From Natrinema saccharevitans (GTDB lineage Archaea; Halobacteriota; Halobacteria; Halobacteriales; Natrialbaceae): a DNA stretch of 64,000 bases. Of this stretch, positions 43,500-56,074 are shown piece after piece. Positions within the stretch are counted from its first letter, which is position 1. Each line of letters opens with the position of its first letter. The position numbers were made by a program, and so were the translations under genes. The stretch lies in assembly GCF_001953745.1 (NCBI RefSeq), contig NZ_LWLN01000001.1, positions 1,860,001 to 1,924,000 of the forward strand, given 5' to 3'. Under the pieces are notes generated by a model. That model was given only the letters and a program-made list of their open reading frames with translations, made no database searches and was not told the origin of the DNA.

Positions 43500-44090
43500 G
43501 TGACCCGCGTCTGTCTCATCGGCGAGGCCGGGAGCGACCTCCAGTACGAACTCCTCTCGCGGGAAACGGCCCGCGAGGCGCTTTCGACCTACGACTTGGA
43601 GCGGCCGTTCGAGAACTCGCTGGCCCTGCGGACGGTCAGCGTCGGGGCCGCCGTCTCGCTGTTGAACGACCTGAACTGGTACTGCACGCGGTTCGTCAAC
43701 GAGGCGTTCGTCCGGGAACCGAGCATCAGCGACGACGAGTGGCTCTCGCGAGCGCTCGCGACCCAGCTCCGGAACGGGGAGATCGACGCCGACGAGACGG
43801 GCGAGTTCTGCAAGATCTACGGCCTCGAGCGGGTCGTCCCCGCCGTCGAGGACGAGGCCGGCACAGCCGATACGGCGGCCGCGAGCGGGACTGACGAGTC
43901 CGCGGCCGCGAGCGAGGGCGAAGAAAACGGAGACGCTGCAGCCTCGAGCGGGGCCGACGGGGGACCGACCTATCGGCTCGTCGAGCCGCTGTACGTCCGG
44001 CGAACGGACGGCGATCTTCCGGAGTACGACCTCCGCGACGTCGCGGAGACGCTGGTCGTTCGCCTGACCGAAGCGGAGTATACGCCGTAG
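43500..44090 (+). CDS. Hypothetical haloarchaeal protein
   Basis: The 196-residue protein starts at GTG 43500 (then TRVCLIGEAGSDLQYELLS). The first 125 residues look globular and cytosolic; a low-complexity Ala/Ser/Glu/Gly spacer (about 125-155) separates a final beta segment (YRLVEPLYVRRTDGDLPEYDLRDVAE). This sequence looks like a conserved haloarchaeal family of unknown function, possibly DUF5804, from memory only. Confidence 0.65.
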   Translation: MTRVCLIGEAGSDLQYELLSRETAREALSTYDLERPFENSLALRTVSVGAAVSLLNDLNWYCTRFVNEAFVREPSISDDEWLSRALATQLRNGEIDADETGEFCKIYGLERVVPAVEDEAGTADTAAASGTDESAAASEGEENGDAAASSGADGGPTYRLVEPLYVRRTDGDLPEYDLRDVAETLVVRLTEAEYTP

Positions 44091-44111
44091 CGGGGGCCGT
44101 CGCTCGAGCGG

Positions 44112-44882
44112 CTACGAGCCGTCGTCGGACGTCTCGTCACCCGACTCGACGCTCGTACTCTCCGACGCGGACGCGCTGTCGCCCCGCATCGAGGCGCCGC
44201 TTTTGTTGCCGTCGTGATCGACGACCGTCGCCGAGAGCGCCGTCAGCGGCTCCGACTCGAAGGTCACCCGCACGAGCCGGCCGACGGTGGTGATCACTGA
44301 GGTACAGGCCTCGTTCTCGTCCGCCGTGTCTTGGACCGTCCCCTCGAGGACGAGTTCCTCGTCGGCGCTTCCGTCCGTCCCGTCGCTGTCGGTCTCGTCG
44401 TCGCCGCCGGCACTGCTGCTACTGGGATCGTCGTCTCCGTCGTCAGTCTCGTCGTCCTCGATCGGCCGGACGTCGATCGACTCGAGGACCAATTCGTAAC
44501 AGGGGTTCGGTGCCTCGGACTCGAGCGAAACCAGGATCGACGTCTCGAAGTCGGTGTCGTCGACGAAGCCGGTGAGGGGGTCGGTGTCGGAGAGCGTGCG
44601 CGTCTCGAGCCACTCGGTCGCGTCGTCGGCGTCCCGGACGAGATCGACCGTTGCCGTCTCCGCGTCCGTGGGGGACTGGTATTTCTGTGTCTCGTAGCCG
44701 GTCACTTCGCCGGGAAGGTCCTCGCTTCCGTCGTCGTCGTCCGAACCGGGATCGTCTTCGTTGGGATCGTCACTCTCGTCCTCGTCGGGCGAGTCGTCGG
44801 TGCCGTCGGCGATACAGCCGGCCGAGAGCGCGAGCAGTCCTGCGGTGCTACTCAGTAGCGTCCGCCTGGAGGGGCATGTCAT
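44112..44882 (-). CDS. Tat lipoprotein with acidic spacer, unknown function
   Basis: The 256-residue product opens MTCPSRRTLLSSTAGLLALSAGCI: twin arginines, hydrophobic stretch and lipobox LSAGC with Cys near residue 23. A 35-residue Asp/Glu/Ser tract tethers a beta-rich domain (YETQKYQSPTDAETATVDLV, ETSILVSLESEAPNPCYELVL). The domain is interrupted by an Asp/Ser/Thr low-complexity insert near 150-185. The start at 44882 is preferred to a longer frame because it gives a compact signal. Probably faces outside; ligand unknown. Confidence 0.75.
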   Translation of the reverse strand: MTCPSRRTLLSSTAGLLALSAGCIADGTDDSPDEDESDDPNEDDPGSDDDDGSEDLPGEVTGYETQKYQSPTDAETATVDLVRDADDATEWLETRTLSDTDPLTGFVDDTDFETSILVSLESEAPNPCYELVLESIDVRPIEDDETDDGDDDPSSSSAGGDDETDSDGTDGSADEELVLEGTVQDTADENEACTSVITTVGRLVRVTFESEPLTALSATVVDHDGNKSGASMRGDSASASESTSVESGDETSDDGS

Positions 44883-45012
44883 TGTACCTACCCGTACGAA
44901 AGGGGACCTAAAGGCAGTTCGGCTAGGTGAAAGAGCCGTTTGTACCGGGTCACTCCCGAGAGCGAGCCCGCACAACGTGACGAACGGGACGAAACCACCC
45001 CGCTCGAGCCGG

Positions 45013-45993
<981 letters not shown>

Positions 45994-46241
45994 CGGCAAC
46001 CGCTAAGCTTTGGAGACGTAAACCGATGCTGGACCTCGGCAGGACGTGCCGGCTAGTCGCGGGGCATCTCCGTCGGCGATCGAATACTGCAACCCCCTCG
46101 AAAGCCCCCGACCCAGTCGGCCCCTTTCAGTCCCGCCCGGCGGTGGTTGGTCAATCGGGTACGAGAAACGGAGGCCGCCACTCGAGCGAAGCCGCTGCCT
46201 GAAACACCGCGGTTAAGCCCGCCGACCGACAAGCCGTGCGT

Positions 46242-46616
46242 ATGAGTCTCGAGACCATGCGGCCGAACCCGACGTGGGACGCGGCGTCCTACGAGGAGGC
46301 GGTCGAGACGCTCGCAGCGCACAACGACGAACTCGTGTACAAGGTCTGGGGCGGCGACTGGTGCAAGGACTGTCGGGCACTGCTGCCCGATTTCGGCGCG
46401 GCGCTCGAGGCCGCCGAGGTTCCCGACGACCGTATCGAGGAGATCAACGTCGATGAGGACAAGCAGGGGCCGGGCGTCGAGGCGTACGACATCGAATACA
46501 TCCCGACGATCGTCGTCGAGAACGACGACGGCGAGGAGATCGTCCGCTTCGTCGAGGAGGAGGACGTGCCGCCGGCGGTCTGGCTCGCAAGTGAGATCGA
46601 GTCGAGACTCGGTTAG
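46242..46616 (+). CDS. Thioredoxin-family protein with WCKDC motif
   Basis: In this 124-residue thioredoxin fold, the active-site motif is Trp40-Cys41-Lys-Asp-Cys44, an atypical pair (classic is CGPC) that should shift its redox potential. The cis-Pro loop is YIPTIVV. It has no signal peptide, so it is cytosolic. TTAAG at 46213-46217 is a TATA box 27 bases before ATG 46242, deciding against an upstream GTG. It is convergent with the VapC gene, with a four-base 3' overlap. Confidence 0.85.
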   Translation: MSLETMRPNPTWDAASYEEAVETLAAHNDELVYKVWGGDWCKDCRALLPDFGAALEAAEVPDDRIEEINVDEDKQGPGVEAYDIEYIPTIVVENDDGEEIVRFVEEEDVPPAVWLASEIESRLG

Positions 46617-47005
46617 TAGGTCTCGACGGCGACACCGAGTGCCTCGAAATCGGCCACGTTGGCCGTCAGTACTGGCTCGTCGTATCGGTCCGCGACGGCT
46701 GCGACCATCGGATCGACTTTGTCGATTCCGCTCCGGCCGTCGGCGTCCATATCCGCTCGAGCGAGTAACCGGCCGGCGCGTTGGGCGATGCGGTCCGTCT
46801 GTTCGACGACCGGATACATCCGGAGCGCGTTTCGAACTGCTCGCCGTTCGTCTTCGTCACCGAACGCGGCACCGTACGAGAGTTCCGTGACTACCGGTGA
46901 CGGGACCCGTTGGACGGCCCCCTCGTCGGACAATTGCTGCCCCTTCTCGAACGCGTGTCGCTGACCGTCGAAGAGATCGATGAGAAACGACGTATCGAGG
47001 ATCAT
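46613..47005 (-). CDS. vapC: VapC-type PIN-domain toxin (pair 1)
   Basis: In this 130-residue PIN-domain ribonuclease, acidic active-site residues are Asp4 in MILDTSFLIDLF, Glu in TELSYG (about 41), Asp in GIDKVDPMVAA and Asp in VLTANVADFEAL. VapC toxins cut tRNA or rRNA when the antitoxin is lost. The start overlaps the antitoxin stop (ATGA), the usual VapBC layout. Targets are unknown. Confidence 0.88.
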   Translation of the reverse strand: MILDTSFLIDLFDGQRHAFEKGQQLSDEGAVQRVPSPVVTELSYGAAFGDEDERRAVRNALRMYPVVEQTDRIAQRAGRLLARADMDADGRSGIDKVDPMVAAVADRYDEPVLTANVADFEALGVAVETY

Positions 47006-47232
47006 TCGAAGCGCTCCCGCAGTTCGTCTTTCCCCGCGACATCGCGCTCGCGTTTTTCCGCCAGCCGTTCCCGCATACCCTCCGCGGTTTCGGACGACAG
47101 TATCCCGGCGACGTCTTTCGGATGCGGACCGCCGATGAGGCGACGAAGCGTCTCTTCCATCGTCTCGTCGTCCCGTTTGTGTGCCGCGACGAATTCGTGG
47201 AATTCCTCGGAGACGCGGACCGATTTGCTCAT
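47002..47232 (-). CDS. vapB: VapB-type antitoxin (pair 1)
   Basis: In this 76-residue protein, the N-terminal half (KSVRVSEEFHEFVAAHKRDDETMEETLRRLI, in part RVSEEFHEFVAAHKRDDE) looks like a ribbon-helix-helix DNA-binding domain. The acidic and basic C-terminal helix (VAGILSSETAEGMRERLAEKRE) should wrap the toxin. ATG 47232 is chosen: it gives the family-like size and sits just after the palindrome at 47235-47250. It overlaps vapC by four bases. Confidence 0.82.
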   Translation of the reverse strand: MSKSVRVSEEFHEFVAAHKRDDETMEETLRRLIGGPHPKDVAGILSSETAEGMRERLAEKRERDVAGKDELRERFE

Positions 47233-47234
47233 GT

Positions 47235-47250
47235 GTATACTCGAGTATAC
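47235..47250 (-). promoter_or_regulatory. Perfect 16-base palindrome, probable VapBC operator
   Basis: GTATACTC-GAGTATAC reads the same on both strands and lies between the TATA-like TTGATATC (complement of about 47252-47259) and ATG 47232. VapBC complexes commonly bind such inverted repeats to repress themselves. The half-site GTATACT recurs before the second vapB gene. Confidence 0.65.
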
Positions 47251-47334
47251 AGCGATATCAATGCTCGGGTACCGCGAGTCGAGTGGGGGAGGCGCCGACT
47301 CGAATCGCGACCCCCGGACGGTCACGTCGAGCTA

Positions 47335-49527
47335 TCAGAACGGACTGCCAGATTCGTCGACGGTCGTCTCGCCCGATCCGATGTCAGCGACGTTCTCGCC
47401 GAGCCACTCGAGCGCCTCGTCCACCTCGTGGGTCGGCGGTGAACACGTCCGGGCGCGACAGACGTACAGCGTCGGCTCACCGTCGCGGGCCTCGCGGCCG
47501 GCCCAGATCGGGGGCGCGTCCTCGAGCCCGAGCCGGTCGAGCCACGCCTCGAGCCCGTCCGCCGTCGGCGGCCGCAACGCGAACAGCCGATCGGGCAGGT
47601 ACCGCGACGCGAACGCCTCGCGCCACTCGGTCGGCAACTCGTCGGCCGCGACGGTCACCTCGAGCGCGCCGGCCTCGAGTCGGTCGGCGGCGAGACACAG
47701 CGTCGCGTGTTCGAGGGCGTTGGCCTCGAGTTCGTTCGCGTGGGTCTCGAGGACGGTGGCGGCGATCTCAGCGAAGTCTTCCCGTGCGAACTCGTCGAGC
47801 GCGAGCAGCGTCTCGACCGCGACGCCGGTCGACGAGGGCGTCGACTGGTCGCCCAGTTCCTGAGGCCGCGTGACGAGCGACTCGCCGCTCTCGGGGGTGA
47901 AGTAGAGCGTCCCGCGGTCGGCGTCCCAGAACTCGGCCTCGATGACCCGAGCCAGCTCGAGCGCGAACGCGAGGTGGTCGACCTCGCCGGTGGCCTGATA
48001 GCAATCGAGCGCGCCACGAGCGAGGGAGGCGTAGTCCTCGAGGTAGCCGTCGACCGCCACGTCCCCATCCTTATACCGCCGCGAGAGTCGTTTCGCGTCC
48101 GCGTCCCAGAGCCGATCGCGGACGAACGCGAGGGCGTCGACCGCCGTCTCGGCGTACTCGTCCTCGCCGAGGACCAGCGCCGCCTCGGCGTAGGTCGAGA
48201 TCATCAGCCCGTTCCAGCCCGCCAGTATCTTCTCGTCGCGAGCGGGTCGGGGCCGCTCCTCGCGGGCCTCGAACAGCCGCTTTCGAGCCGAGTCGAGCCG
48301 TTTCAGGACCTCGCTCTCCTCGAGGTCGAACTGCGCGGCCAGTTCCGACACACGGGCGACGCGGTTGGGTTGGTTCGCCCCCTCGAAGTTGCCCGCCTCG
48401 GTGACGTCGAACCCGGCACAGAAGAGCGAAGCGTCGGTCTCGTCCTCGAGGACGTCGTGGACCTCCGCGGGCGTCCAGACGTAGAACGCGCCCTCCTCGC
48501 GCTCGCCGGTCTCGGGACCTTCGCTCTGGGCGTCGAGCGTGCTGAAGAAACCGCCCTCGTCGTGGGTCAGCTCCCGATCGACGAACGCCAGCGTGTCCGC
48601 GACGGTCTCGGCGTAGCGGTCCTCGCCGGTGAGCTGGTAGCCCGCGAGGAAGGCTCGCGGGATCTCCGCGTTGTCGTAGAGCATCTTCTCGAAGTGAGGG
48701 ACCGTCCAGTCCCGGTCGACGCAGTAGCGGTGGAAGCCGCCGCCGACGTGGTCGGAAAGCCCGCCGGCGGCCATCGCGTCTAAGGTCTCCTCGAGTACCT
48801 CGCGGTACTCCTCGCGGCCGGTGCGGTCGTACGTCCGCGCGAGGACGCGCAGCCGCGAGGGCTGGGGGAACTTCTGCCCGGTGCCGAAGCCGCCGTACTG
48901 GCGGTCGGCGCTCCGGCGGACGGCGTCGGCTGCCGCCTCGAGCACGTCGCTCGAGGGCGGTTCGGCGGCCCCGCCCCCGACGCCCGTCCCGTCGGGGGTC
49001 TCCTCGAGTCGGTCTTTCGCCGCGTCGGTCCACTGCTGGGCGCGGTGTTCCATCTCCTCGCGGTCCTCCTCGCTCTCCCAGGAGTCGCTGATCCGCCGAC
49101 AGAGGTCCGGAAAGCCGGGCTGGCCCCGCTTTCCTTCCCGCGGAAAGTAGGTCCCGATAAAGAAGGGCTCGCCCTCGGGCGTGAGCCACGCCGAGAGCGG
49201 CCAGCCGCCCTGTCCGCGGACGAGCTGGCAGACGGTCATGTAGATGCTGTCGACGTCGGGGCGCTCCTCGCGGTCGACCTTGATCGGAACGAAGTTCTCG
49301 TTGAGCACCTCGGCGACGGCCTCGTCGGCGAAGCTCTCCTCCTCCATCACGTGACACCAGTGACACGCCGAGTAGCCGATCGAGAGGAAGATGGGGACGT
49401 CACGTTCCTTGGCGGTCTCGAGGGCTTGCTCGTCCCACGGCTGCCAGTTGACGGGGTTGTCCGCGTGCTGGCGCAGGTAGGGGCTTTCCTCCTCGTCGAG
49501 CCGGTTGCGCCGCGTCGGGTCGGTCAT
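47335..49527 (-). CDS. YyaL-type thioredoxin-domain protein (DUF255)
   Basis: The 730-residue protein has an N-terminal thioredoxin-like domain (YSACHWCHVMEEES, with a CxxC-like CHWCH motif, about 45-60), followed by a large six-hairpin glycosidase-like (alpha/alpha) domain (GGLSDHVGGGFHRYCVDRDW, in part DHVGGGFHRYCVDRDW). The family is widespread, cytosolic and poorly characterised; some members have spermatogenesis-associated homologs. It starts MTDPTRRNRLDEEESPYLRQH, which is the conserved opening. It is transcribed alone. Confidence 0.9.
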   Translation of the reverse strand: MTDPTRRNRLDEEESPYLRQHADNPVNWQPWDEQALETAKERDVPIFLSIGYSACHWCHVMEEESFADEAVAEVLNENFVPIKVDREERPDVDSIYMTVCQLVRGQGGWPLSAWLTPEGEPFFIGTYFPREGKRGQPGFPDLCRRISDSWESEEDREEMEHRAQQWTDAAKDRLEETPDGTGVGGGAAEPPSSDVLEAAADAVRRSADRQYGGFGTGQKFPQPSRLRVLARTYDRTGREEYREVLEETLDAMAAGGLSDHVGGGFHRYCVDRDWTVPHFEKMLYDNAEIPRAFLAGYQLTGEDRYAETVADTLAFVDRELTHDEGGFFSTLDAQSEGPETGEREEGAFYVWTPAEVHDVLEDETDASLFCAGFDVTEAGNFEGANQPNRVARVSELAAQFDLEESEVLKRLDSARKRLFEAREERPRPARDEKILAGWNGLMISTYAEAALVLGEDEYAETAVDALAFVRDRLWDADAKRLSRRYKDGDVAVDGYLEDYASLARGALDCYQATGEVDHLAFALELARVIEAEFWDADRGTLYFTPESGESLVTRPQELGDQSTPSSTGVAVETLLALDEFAREDFAEIAATVLETHANELEANALEHATLCLAADRLEAGALEVTVAADELPTEWREAFASRYLPDRLFALRPPTADGLEAWLDRLGLEDAPPIWAGREARDGEPTLYVCRARTCSPPTHEVDEALEWLGENVADIGSGETTVDESGSPF

Positions 49528-49631
49528 AGGGATGCATACGGCCAGGGATTGTAAAAGCCCGACGTACGACCCACTCTCGAGGCGGCGACGGCGGCAAAAA
49601 TCGACTGCTATGGGACGTCGATTCGCGTCCG

Positions 49632-52364
<2,733 letters not shown>

Positions 52365-52798
52365 ACGTCGGCTTGGAAGCGGGGGCATTTGAATCCCTCG
52401 AGAATGATACGGAACGTTGTATACACCCGTTATTTGTCGGTGCTACGGGATTCAGGGGGCCGCTTTCGAAGTAGTGGAAATCCGACACTGGCCGTCGAAG
52501 CGATCTATCGAGGCGGGTTCAGACCTCGATGGAGTCGGAGGGCGCTGCAGGGCCGTTCGGCCCTCGGCTCGGTCGCCGAGTCGGCCGTTCGAAGCTGGCT
52601 GCGTTCTCAGGAGCCACATTCTGTTCCGATCAATTGCTGTTGTGGGTGCGTCGTCTGCGAGGAATACGGACGTGAGAGGACGAAAGAAGGCCTGTGGAAC
52701 AACCGTCGAGTTCGGAATGGACCACGACCGTCGTGAAACGGAATCGTCACAAAATGAACCACCGTTCGGTTGACTCGCTCCGCTTTCGCAGGGACGAA
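52365..52798. other. Gene-free stretch upstream of aconitase gene
   Basis: More than 430 bases without a convincing protein. Frames on either strand are Arg/Ser/Pro-rich and look like translated junk. It is AT-richer near 52430 (TTATTTG, plus-strand TATA-like). A perfect hairpin plus T6 follows at 52799-52824. It could hold an untranslated RNA read left to right, but I do not match it to RNase P or SRP RNA. Confidence 0.4.
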
Positions 52799-52824
52799 CT
52801 CGTTCGCCGAACGAGCCCTTTTTT
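52799..52824 (+). terminator. Hairpin followed by T6, terminator-like
   Basis: CTCGTTCG (52799-52806), one base, CGAACGAG (52808-52815), then CCC and six T residues (52819-52824). This is a textbook intrinsic-terminator shape on the plus strand, although no plus-strand protein gene ends here. Confidence 0.5.
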
Positions 52825-52869
52825 GACCCACATGTGAATAAATCGAAAGAAGAACGCGAAACGACTGGG

Positions 52870-53508
52870 TTAGTTGCCGCCGCCAGTCTCGTTATCGCCT
52901 GCACCGCCGCCGTCGCCGCCTGCACCGCCACCGTTACCGCCGTCGTCGCCTGCACCGCCACCGTTACCGCCGTCGTCGCCTGCATCGCCGCCGTTACCGC
53001 CGTCGTCGCCCATGTCGTCACCGTTGCCGCCGTCGTCGCCCATGTCGTCACCGTTGCCGCCGTTACCGGAGGCCCCGAGGGTTGCTTCGACCATTGCAAG
53101 TTCGGGGTTACGGAACTCTCCGTCCGCTCCCATCGTTTCGCTGTCACCCTGGCTGAGGTCGGCTTCCTCCGTCATCAGGATGCCCATCGACGGGGCAGTT
53201 CCACCGAAGTCGTAGGTGATGATGTACGCGTCCCAGTCGTCGGGGGTGTCGAACTCGTCGGCCGCACCGGTCTCCTCGAGCAGGTCGTCTCTCGTCTGGT
53301 CGTTCAGCGACGCTGCGACGGTGAAATCCGTATCGGGGAAGTAGTCGTCCGCGTGGACGATCACTTCGCCGTCGCCACCGTCCTGAGCAGCCCCGGTTCC
53401 CGTCATCGCTCCCGCGCCGAGAGCCGCCATTGAGGTGGCGAGCGCTCCCTTTTTCATAAACGATCGCCGCGAGTCGTCGAATAATCCGCTGTCAGTTTCT
53501 TCTGTCAT
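52870..53508 (-). CDS. Tat-exported protein with Gly/Asn/Asp repeat tail
   Basis: The 212-residue product has a Tat signal (RRSFMKKGALATSMAALGAG, about 17-37) without lipobox, so it is secreted. The middle (VIVHADDYFPDTDFTVAASLND, in part VIVHADDYFPDTDFTVAAS) is a beta-rich domain of unknown type. The last about 65 residues are tandem copies of a 10-residue unit (GNGGDAGDDG and variants). Repeats this acidic may bind calcium or space the domain from the wall. ATG 53508 is preferred as it starts a normal-length n-region; a hairpin-like CCCC/GGGG lies in the leader. Confidence 0.75.
   Translation of the reverse strand: MTEETDSGLFDDSRRSFMKKGALATSMAALGAGAMTGTGAAQDGGDGEVIVHADDYFPDTDFTVAASLNDQTRDDLLEETGAADEFDTPDDWDAYIITYDFGGTAPSMGILMTEEADLSQGDSETMGADGEFRNPELAMVEATLGASGNGGNGDDMGDDGGNGDDMGDDGGNGGDAGDDGGNGGGAGDDGGNGGGAGGDGGGAGDNETGGGN
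52921..53070 (-). repeat. Five 30-base tandem repeats coding Gly/Asp units
   Basis: Units at 52921, 52951, 52981, 53011 and 53041, each 30 bases; the first two are identical and the rest differ by a few bases. They encode the 10-residue GNGG-x-x-GDDG units. Such arrays change copy number easily. Confidence 0.85.
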
Positions 53509-54052
53509 GTCTCTCACTCTGAGTTCCCCCTGTTCGGGGTAGACAGTCCTTGGCCGATTTTTCGCATAAGTCGGGACCATCGTTTCACCGTCTACGACGG
53601 GTTTCGACGGGTAAATCTCATCGAGAGCCGTTATGAGCTGCGATATCGCCGCTCTCGGCCGTCGCGGAACGACGTATCAACAATGATCGTTTTTCGGGCG
53701 GAACTGAGTGTCCCTAGCGCCGTTCGCCCTCGTTAAAACCGACGGCTCGCACATCGAAACCGGTCGCATCGAACGCGGCCCGCTTCGGGCGACCGCCGAC
53801 GATTTAGTGCCGAAGCGCCGTACCTGTGCTATCCCGACGTCGGGGACAACACGGACGAGTCGTCCGGGAAACAGATGCTTTTCCCGAACGGTCACTCGAG
53901 AGGGCAGTACGCGAGAGCCATCACACACCGTACCTGTCGCGGAGATGGACCGACTCGCCGGCAGTCGGTGTTACCCGATCACCGGATCAAACGACGTATT
54001 ACGACGGACGAGGCGGGGGAAAAACGACGCTTCGGACCCGCTTTCGACTGTC
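53509..54052. other. Gene-free stretch
   Basis: Roughly 540 bases between the repeat-tailed secreted protein and folA. Possible frames on both strands are Arg-rich and lack family likeness or proper promoter spacing, so I assign no gene. AT-rich clusters (GATTTTTCGCATAA, GATCGTTTTTCGG) are present but undecided. Confidence 0.5.
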
Positions 54053-54610
54053 TCAGTCCTGACGGACGTACTCGAGGAAGGCGAACCCGTCCCGATCGTC
54101 GCGGGAGACGACGTCCCACTCGGTTCGGTCCCACTCTGGAAAGGAGGTGTCGCCCTCGGGATCGTCGTGGACCTCGGTCACGATCAGTCGGTCGAGTGCG
54201 GGCAGAAACTCCTCGTAGACGGTCGCCCCGCCGGCGACGAAGATCCGGTCGGCGCCGTCGTGGCGCTCGCGTGCGGCCCGTTCGCCCCGCTCGAGGGCCG
54301 CTTCGAGTCCGTTCGCGGCCACGGCTCCCTCGGGCGTCTCGAGGTCCCGGCTCGTCAGCACGACCGTCGTTCGGCCGGGAAGCGGTTCGCCGAGGGTCTC
54401 GAGAATCCCCTCGTAGGTCACTCGGCCCATGATGACGGGGTGATCCATCGTCGCCTCCTTGAAATGCTGCAGGTCGGCAGGGATGTGCCAGGGCATGTCG
54501 CCGTCTTTTCCGATGACCCCGTTGTCGGCGACGGCGACGATGCCGACGAGTTCGCGGTCGGACTCGAGGGGCTGCGTCGCGTCGGCCGCCTCGTCCCGGT
54601 CCCCGCTCAT
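54053..54610 (-). CDS. folA: Dihydrofolate reductase
   Basis: The 185-residue enzyme regenerates tetrahydrofolate with NADPH. The substrate loop GVIGKDGDMPWHIPADLQHF (in part MPWHIPADLQHF) and the cofactor strand VIMGRVTYEGI are typical, and IFVAGGATVYEE matches the later loop. An 18-residue acidic tail precedes the fold. It is directly downstream of thyA with an ATGA overlap, coupling the two partner reactions of thymidylate synthesis. Confidence 0.94.
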   Translation of the reverse strand: MSGDRDEAADATQPLESDRELVGIVAVADNGVIGKDGDMPWHIPADLQHFKEATMDHPVIMGRVTYEGILETLGEPLPGRTTVVLTSRDLETPEGAVAANGLEAALERGERAARERHDGADRIFVAGGATVYEEFLPALDRLIVTEVHDDPEGDTSFPEWDRTEWDVVSRDDRDGFAFLEYVRQD

Positions 54611-55623
54611 TCGGCCACCGAGAACTCGATGCCGTCGTGGGAGTCGTAGTCCCGAAGCTCGACGTCGTCGTAGCTCAGTTCGTCGATCGAGACGTCCGCG
54701 ACCGCGAGCGTCGGGCGCTCGAGCGGCTCCCGCGAGAGCTGCTCGAGCAGGCCGGGGACGTGATCGAGGCGTTCGTCACCGTCGGCCTCGGACGGGGCCT
54801 CGGTCTCGAGCCAGTCTTTGATCTCGCGGTAGTCCTCGCGCTCGTCGGCGTCGGCCAGCCGCGACTGGAGCGCCTCGAGGTTGTCGGCGTACCAGTCGCC
54901 CCGGTCGCCGCGGCCGCAGTAGACGTGGGTGTCGACGACGGTGTGCGCGAAGGTGCCCGGTTCGAAGCCGGTCTGCTGGGCGATCACTTTCGTCAGGAGC
55001 GCGTAGGCCGCGATGTTGAAGGGGATCCCGAGCGCGGTGTCGCCAGAGCGCTGGGTGAGATGGCAGTTCAGCCGGTCGCCCTGCACGTTGAAGACGAACG
55101 AGTAGTGACAGGGCGGCAGCGTCGAGACGGCCGCGTTGGCGGGGTGCCAGGCGTTGACCACCAGTCGCCGGGAGTTCGGCGAGTCAGAGAGCGTGTCGAT
55201 CACGTACTGTAGCTGGTCGAAGGTCTGCCGGCCGTCGGCTTCCTCGGTGACCCACCGGTGGGCCGCGTCGGGCCAGGACTCGCCCTCGAGGCGGGCGTCC
55301 TCGTCCGGGACCGGGAACCGCCGCCAGAAGCGACCGTAGGCCGTGTCCAGCCGCCCCTCCTCGTCGGCCCAGGCGTCCCAGATCTTGGTCTCCTCGCGGA
55401 GGTCGCGGATGTGCTCCTCGCCGGAGAGATACCAGCAGACCTCGTGGAGCATCGAGTTCCAGCGGTAGCCGTCCATCTCCTTGGTCGTGAGCAGGGGATA
55501 CCCCTCCTGCAGGTCGACCTCGTAGTGTTCGCTGAACGACGAAATCGTGTCGACGCCGGTCCGGTTGGGCTTGTGGGCGCCCTCCGAGAGGACCGTCTCG
55601 ACGAGATCGAGGTACTGTCGCAT
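54607..55623 (-). CDS. thyA: Thymidylate synthase
   Basis: The 338-residue enzyme methylates dUMP using methylene-tetrahydrofolate. The catalytic Cys172 is in PPCHYSF; NCHLTQRSGDTALGIPFN is the dUMP-binding signature. It is longer than the 264-residue bacterial form through insertions near residues 85-130 and an acidic one near 255-275. I start at ATG 55623 (MRQYLDLVETV). It forms an operon with folA. Confidence 0.95.
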   Translation of the reverse strand: MRQYLDLVETVLSEGAHKPNRTGVDTISSFSEHYEVDLQEGYPLLTTKEMDGYRWNSMLHEVCWYLSGEEHIRDLREETKIWDAWADEEGRLDTAYGRFWRRFPVPDEDARLEGESWPDAAHRWVTEEADGRQTFDQLQYVIDTLSDSPNSRRLVVNAWHPANAAVSTLPPCHYSFVFNVQGDRLNCHLTQRSGDTALGIPFNIAAYALLTKVIAQQTGFEPGTFAHTVVDTHVYCGRGDRGDWYADNLEALQSRLADADEREDYREIKDWLETEAPSEADGDERLDHVPGLLEQLSREPLERPTLAVADVSIDELSYDDVELRDYDSHDGIEFSVAE

Positions 55624-55681
55624 TAGCACCTCGTTTCGTCCGCTGGTTCTTTAGCGTTGACTTCTGGGACCCGCCGCCGTC

Positions 55682-56074
55682 TCAATACGACTCGACGTCG
55701 AGATCATCGATCCGTTCGAAGTGATCGACGTTTCTCGTCAGCACTGGTTCCTCGTTGACGAGCGCCGTTGCACCGATGATCGTGTCTCCGAGCCCGATCG
55801 CCCGCCCGTCCGCAGCGAGCCGGCCGTCGATTCGGCCGGCTTTCTTCATCACCGCGCTGTCGGCCGGATACGTCTGCTTCGTCTCGAGGACGGATTCGAT
55901 GCGTCGCCGCCGCTCACCGGGATCGACCACTCGCTCGAGACTGTGAAAGAGTTCGAACTCGGAGACCGCCGAAAGACGAAGCGGAACGCGCTGGTCTTCG
56001 AGGTCGGCGACCGTTCGTTTCGCCCGGTCGGCGTCCCGCATCAGATCGATCAGAACGTCGGTGTCGACGATCAC
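55682..56074 (-). CDS. vapC: VapC-type PIN-domain toxin (pair 2)
   Basis: In this 130-residue protein, PIN acidic residues are Asp4 in MIVDTDVLIDLM, Glu in SEFELFHSL (about 40), Asp in GLGDTIIGATAL and Asp in VLTRNVDHFERI. It starts inside the antitoxin stop (ATGA), as in pair 1. The two toxins are the same length but clearly diverged, so they probably act separately. Confidence 0.88.
   Translation of the reverse strand: MIVDTDVLIDLMRDADRAKRTVADLEDQRVPLRLSAVSEFELFHSLERVVDPGERRRRIESVLETKQTYPADSAVMKKAGRIDGRLAADGRAIGLGDTIIGATALVNEEPVLTRNVDHFERIDDLDVESY

Noticed and set aside
52754-52837. 27-residue frame MNHRSVDSLRFRRDELVRR on the plus strand
   Set aside because: It spans the terminator-like hairpin and has no promoter of its own; probably chance.
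53677-53928. Minus-strand 83-residue frame between the repeat-tailed protein and folA
   Set aside because: Cys, Arg and Lys content and lack of family likeness suggest chance; no promoter at correct distance.
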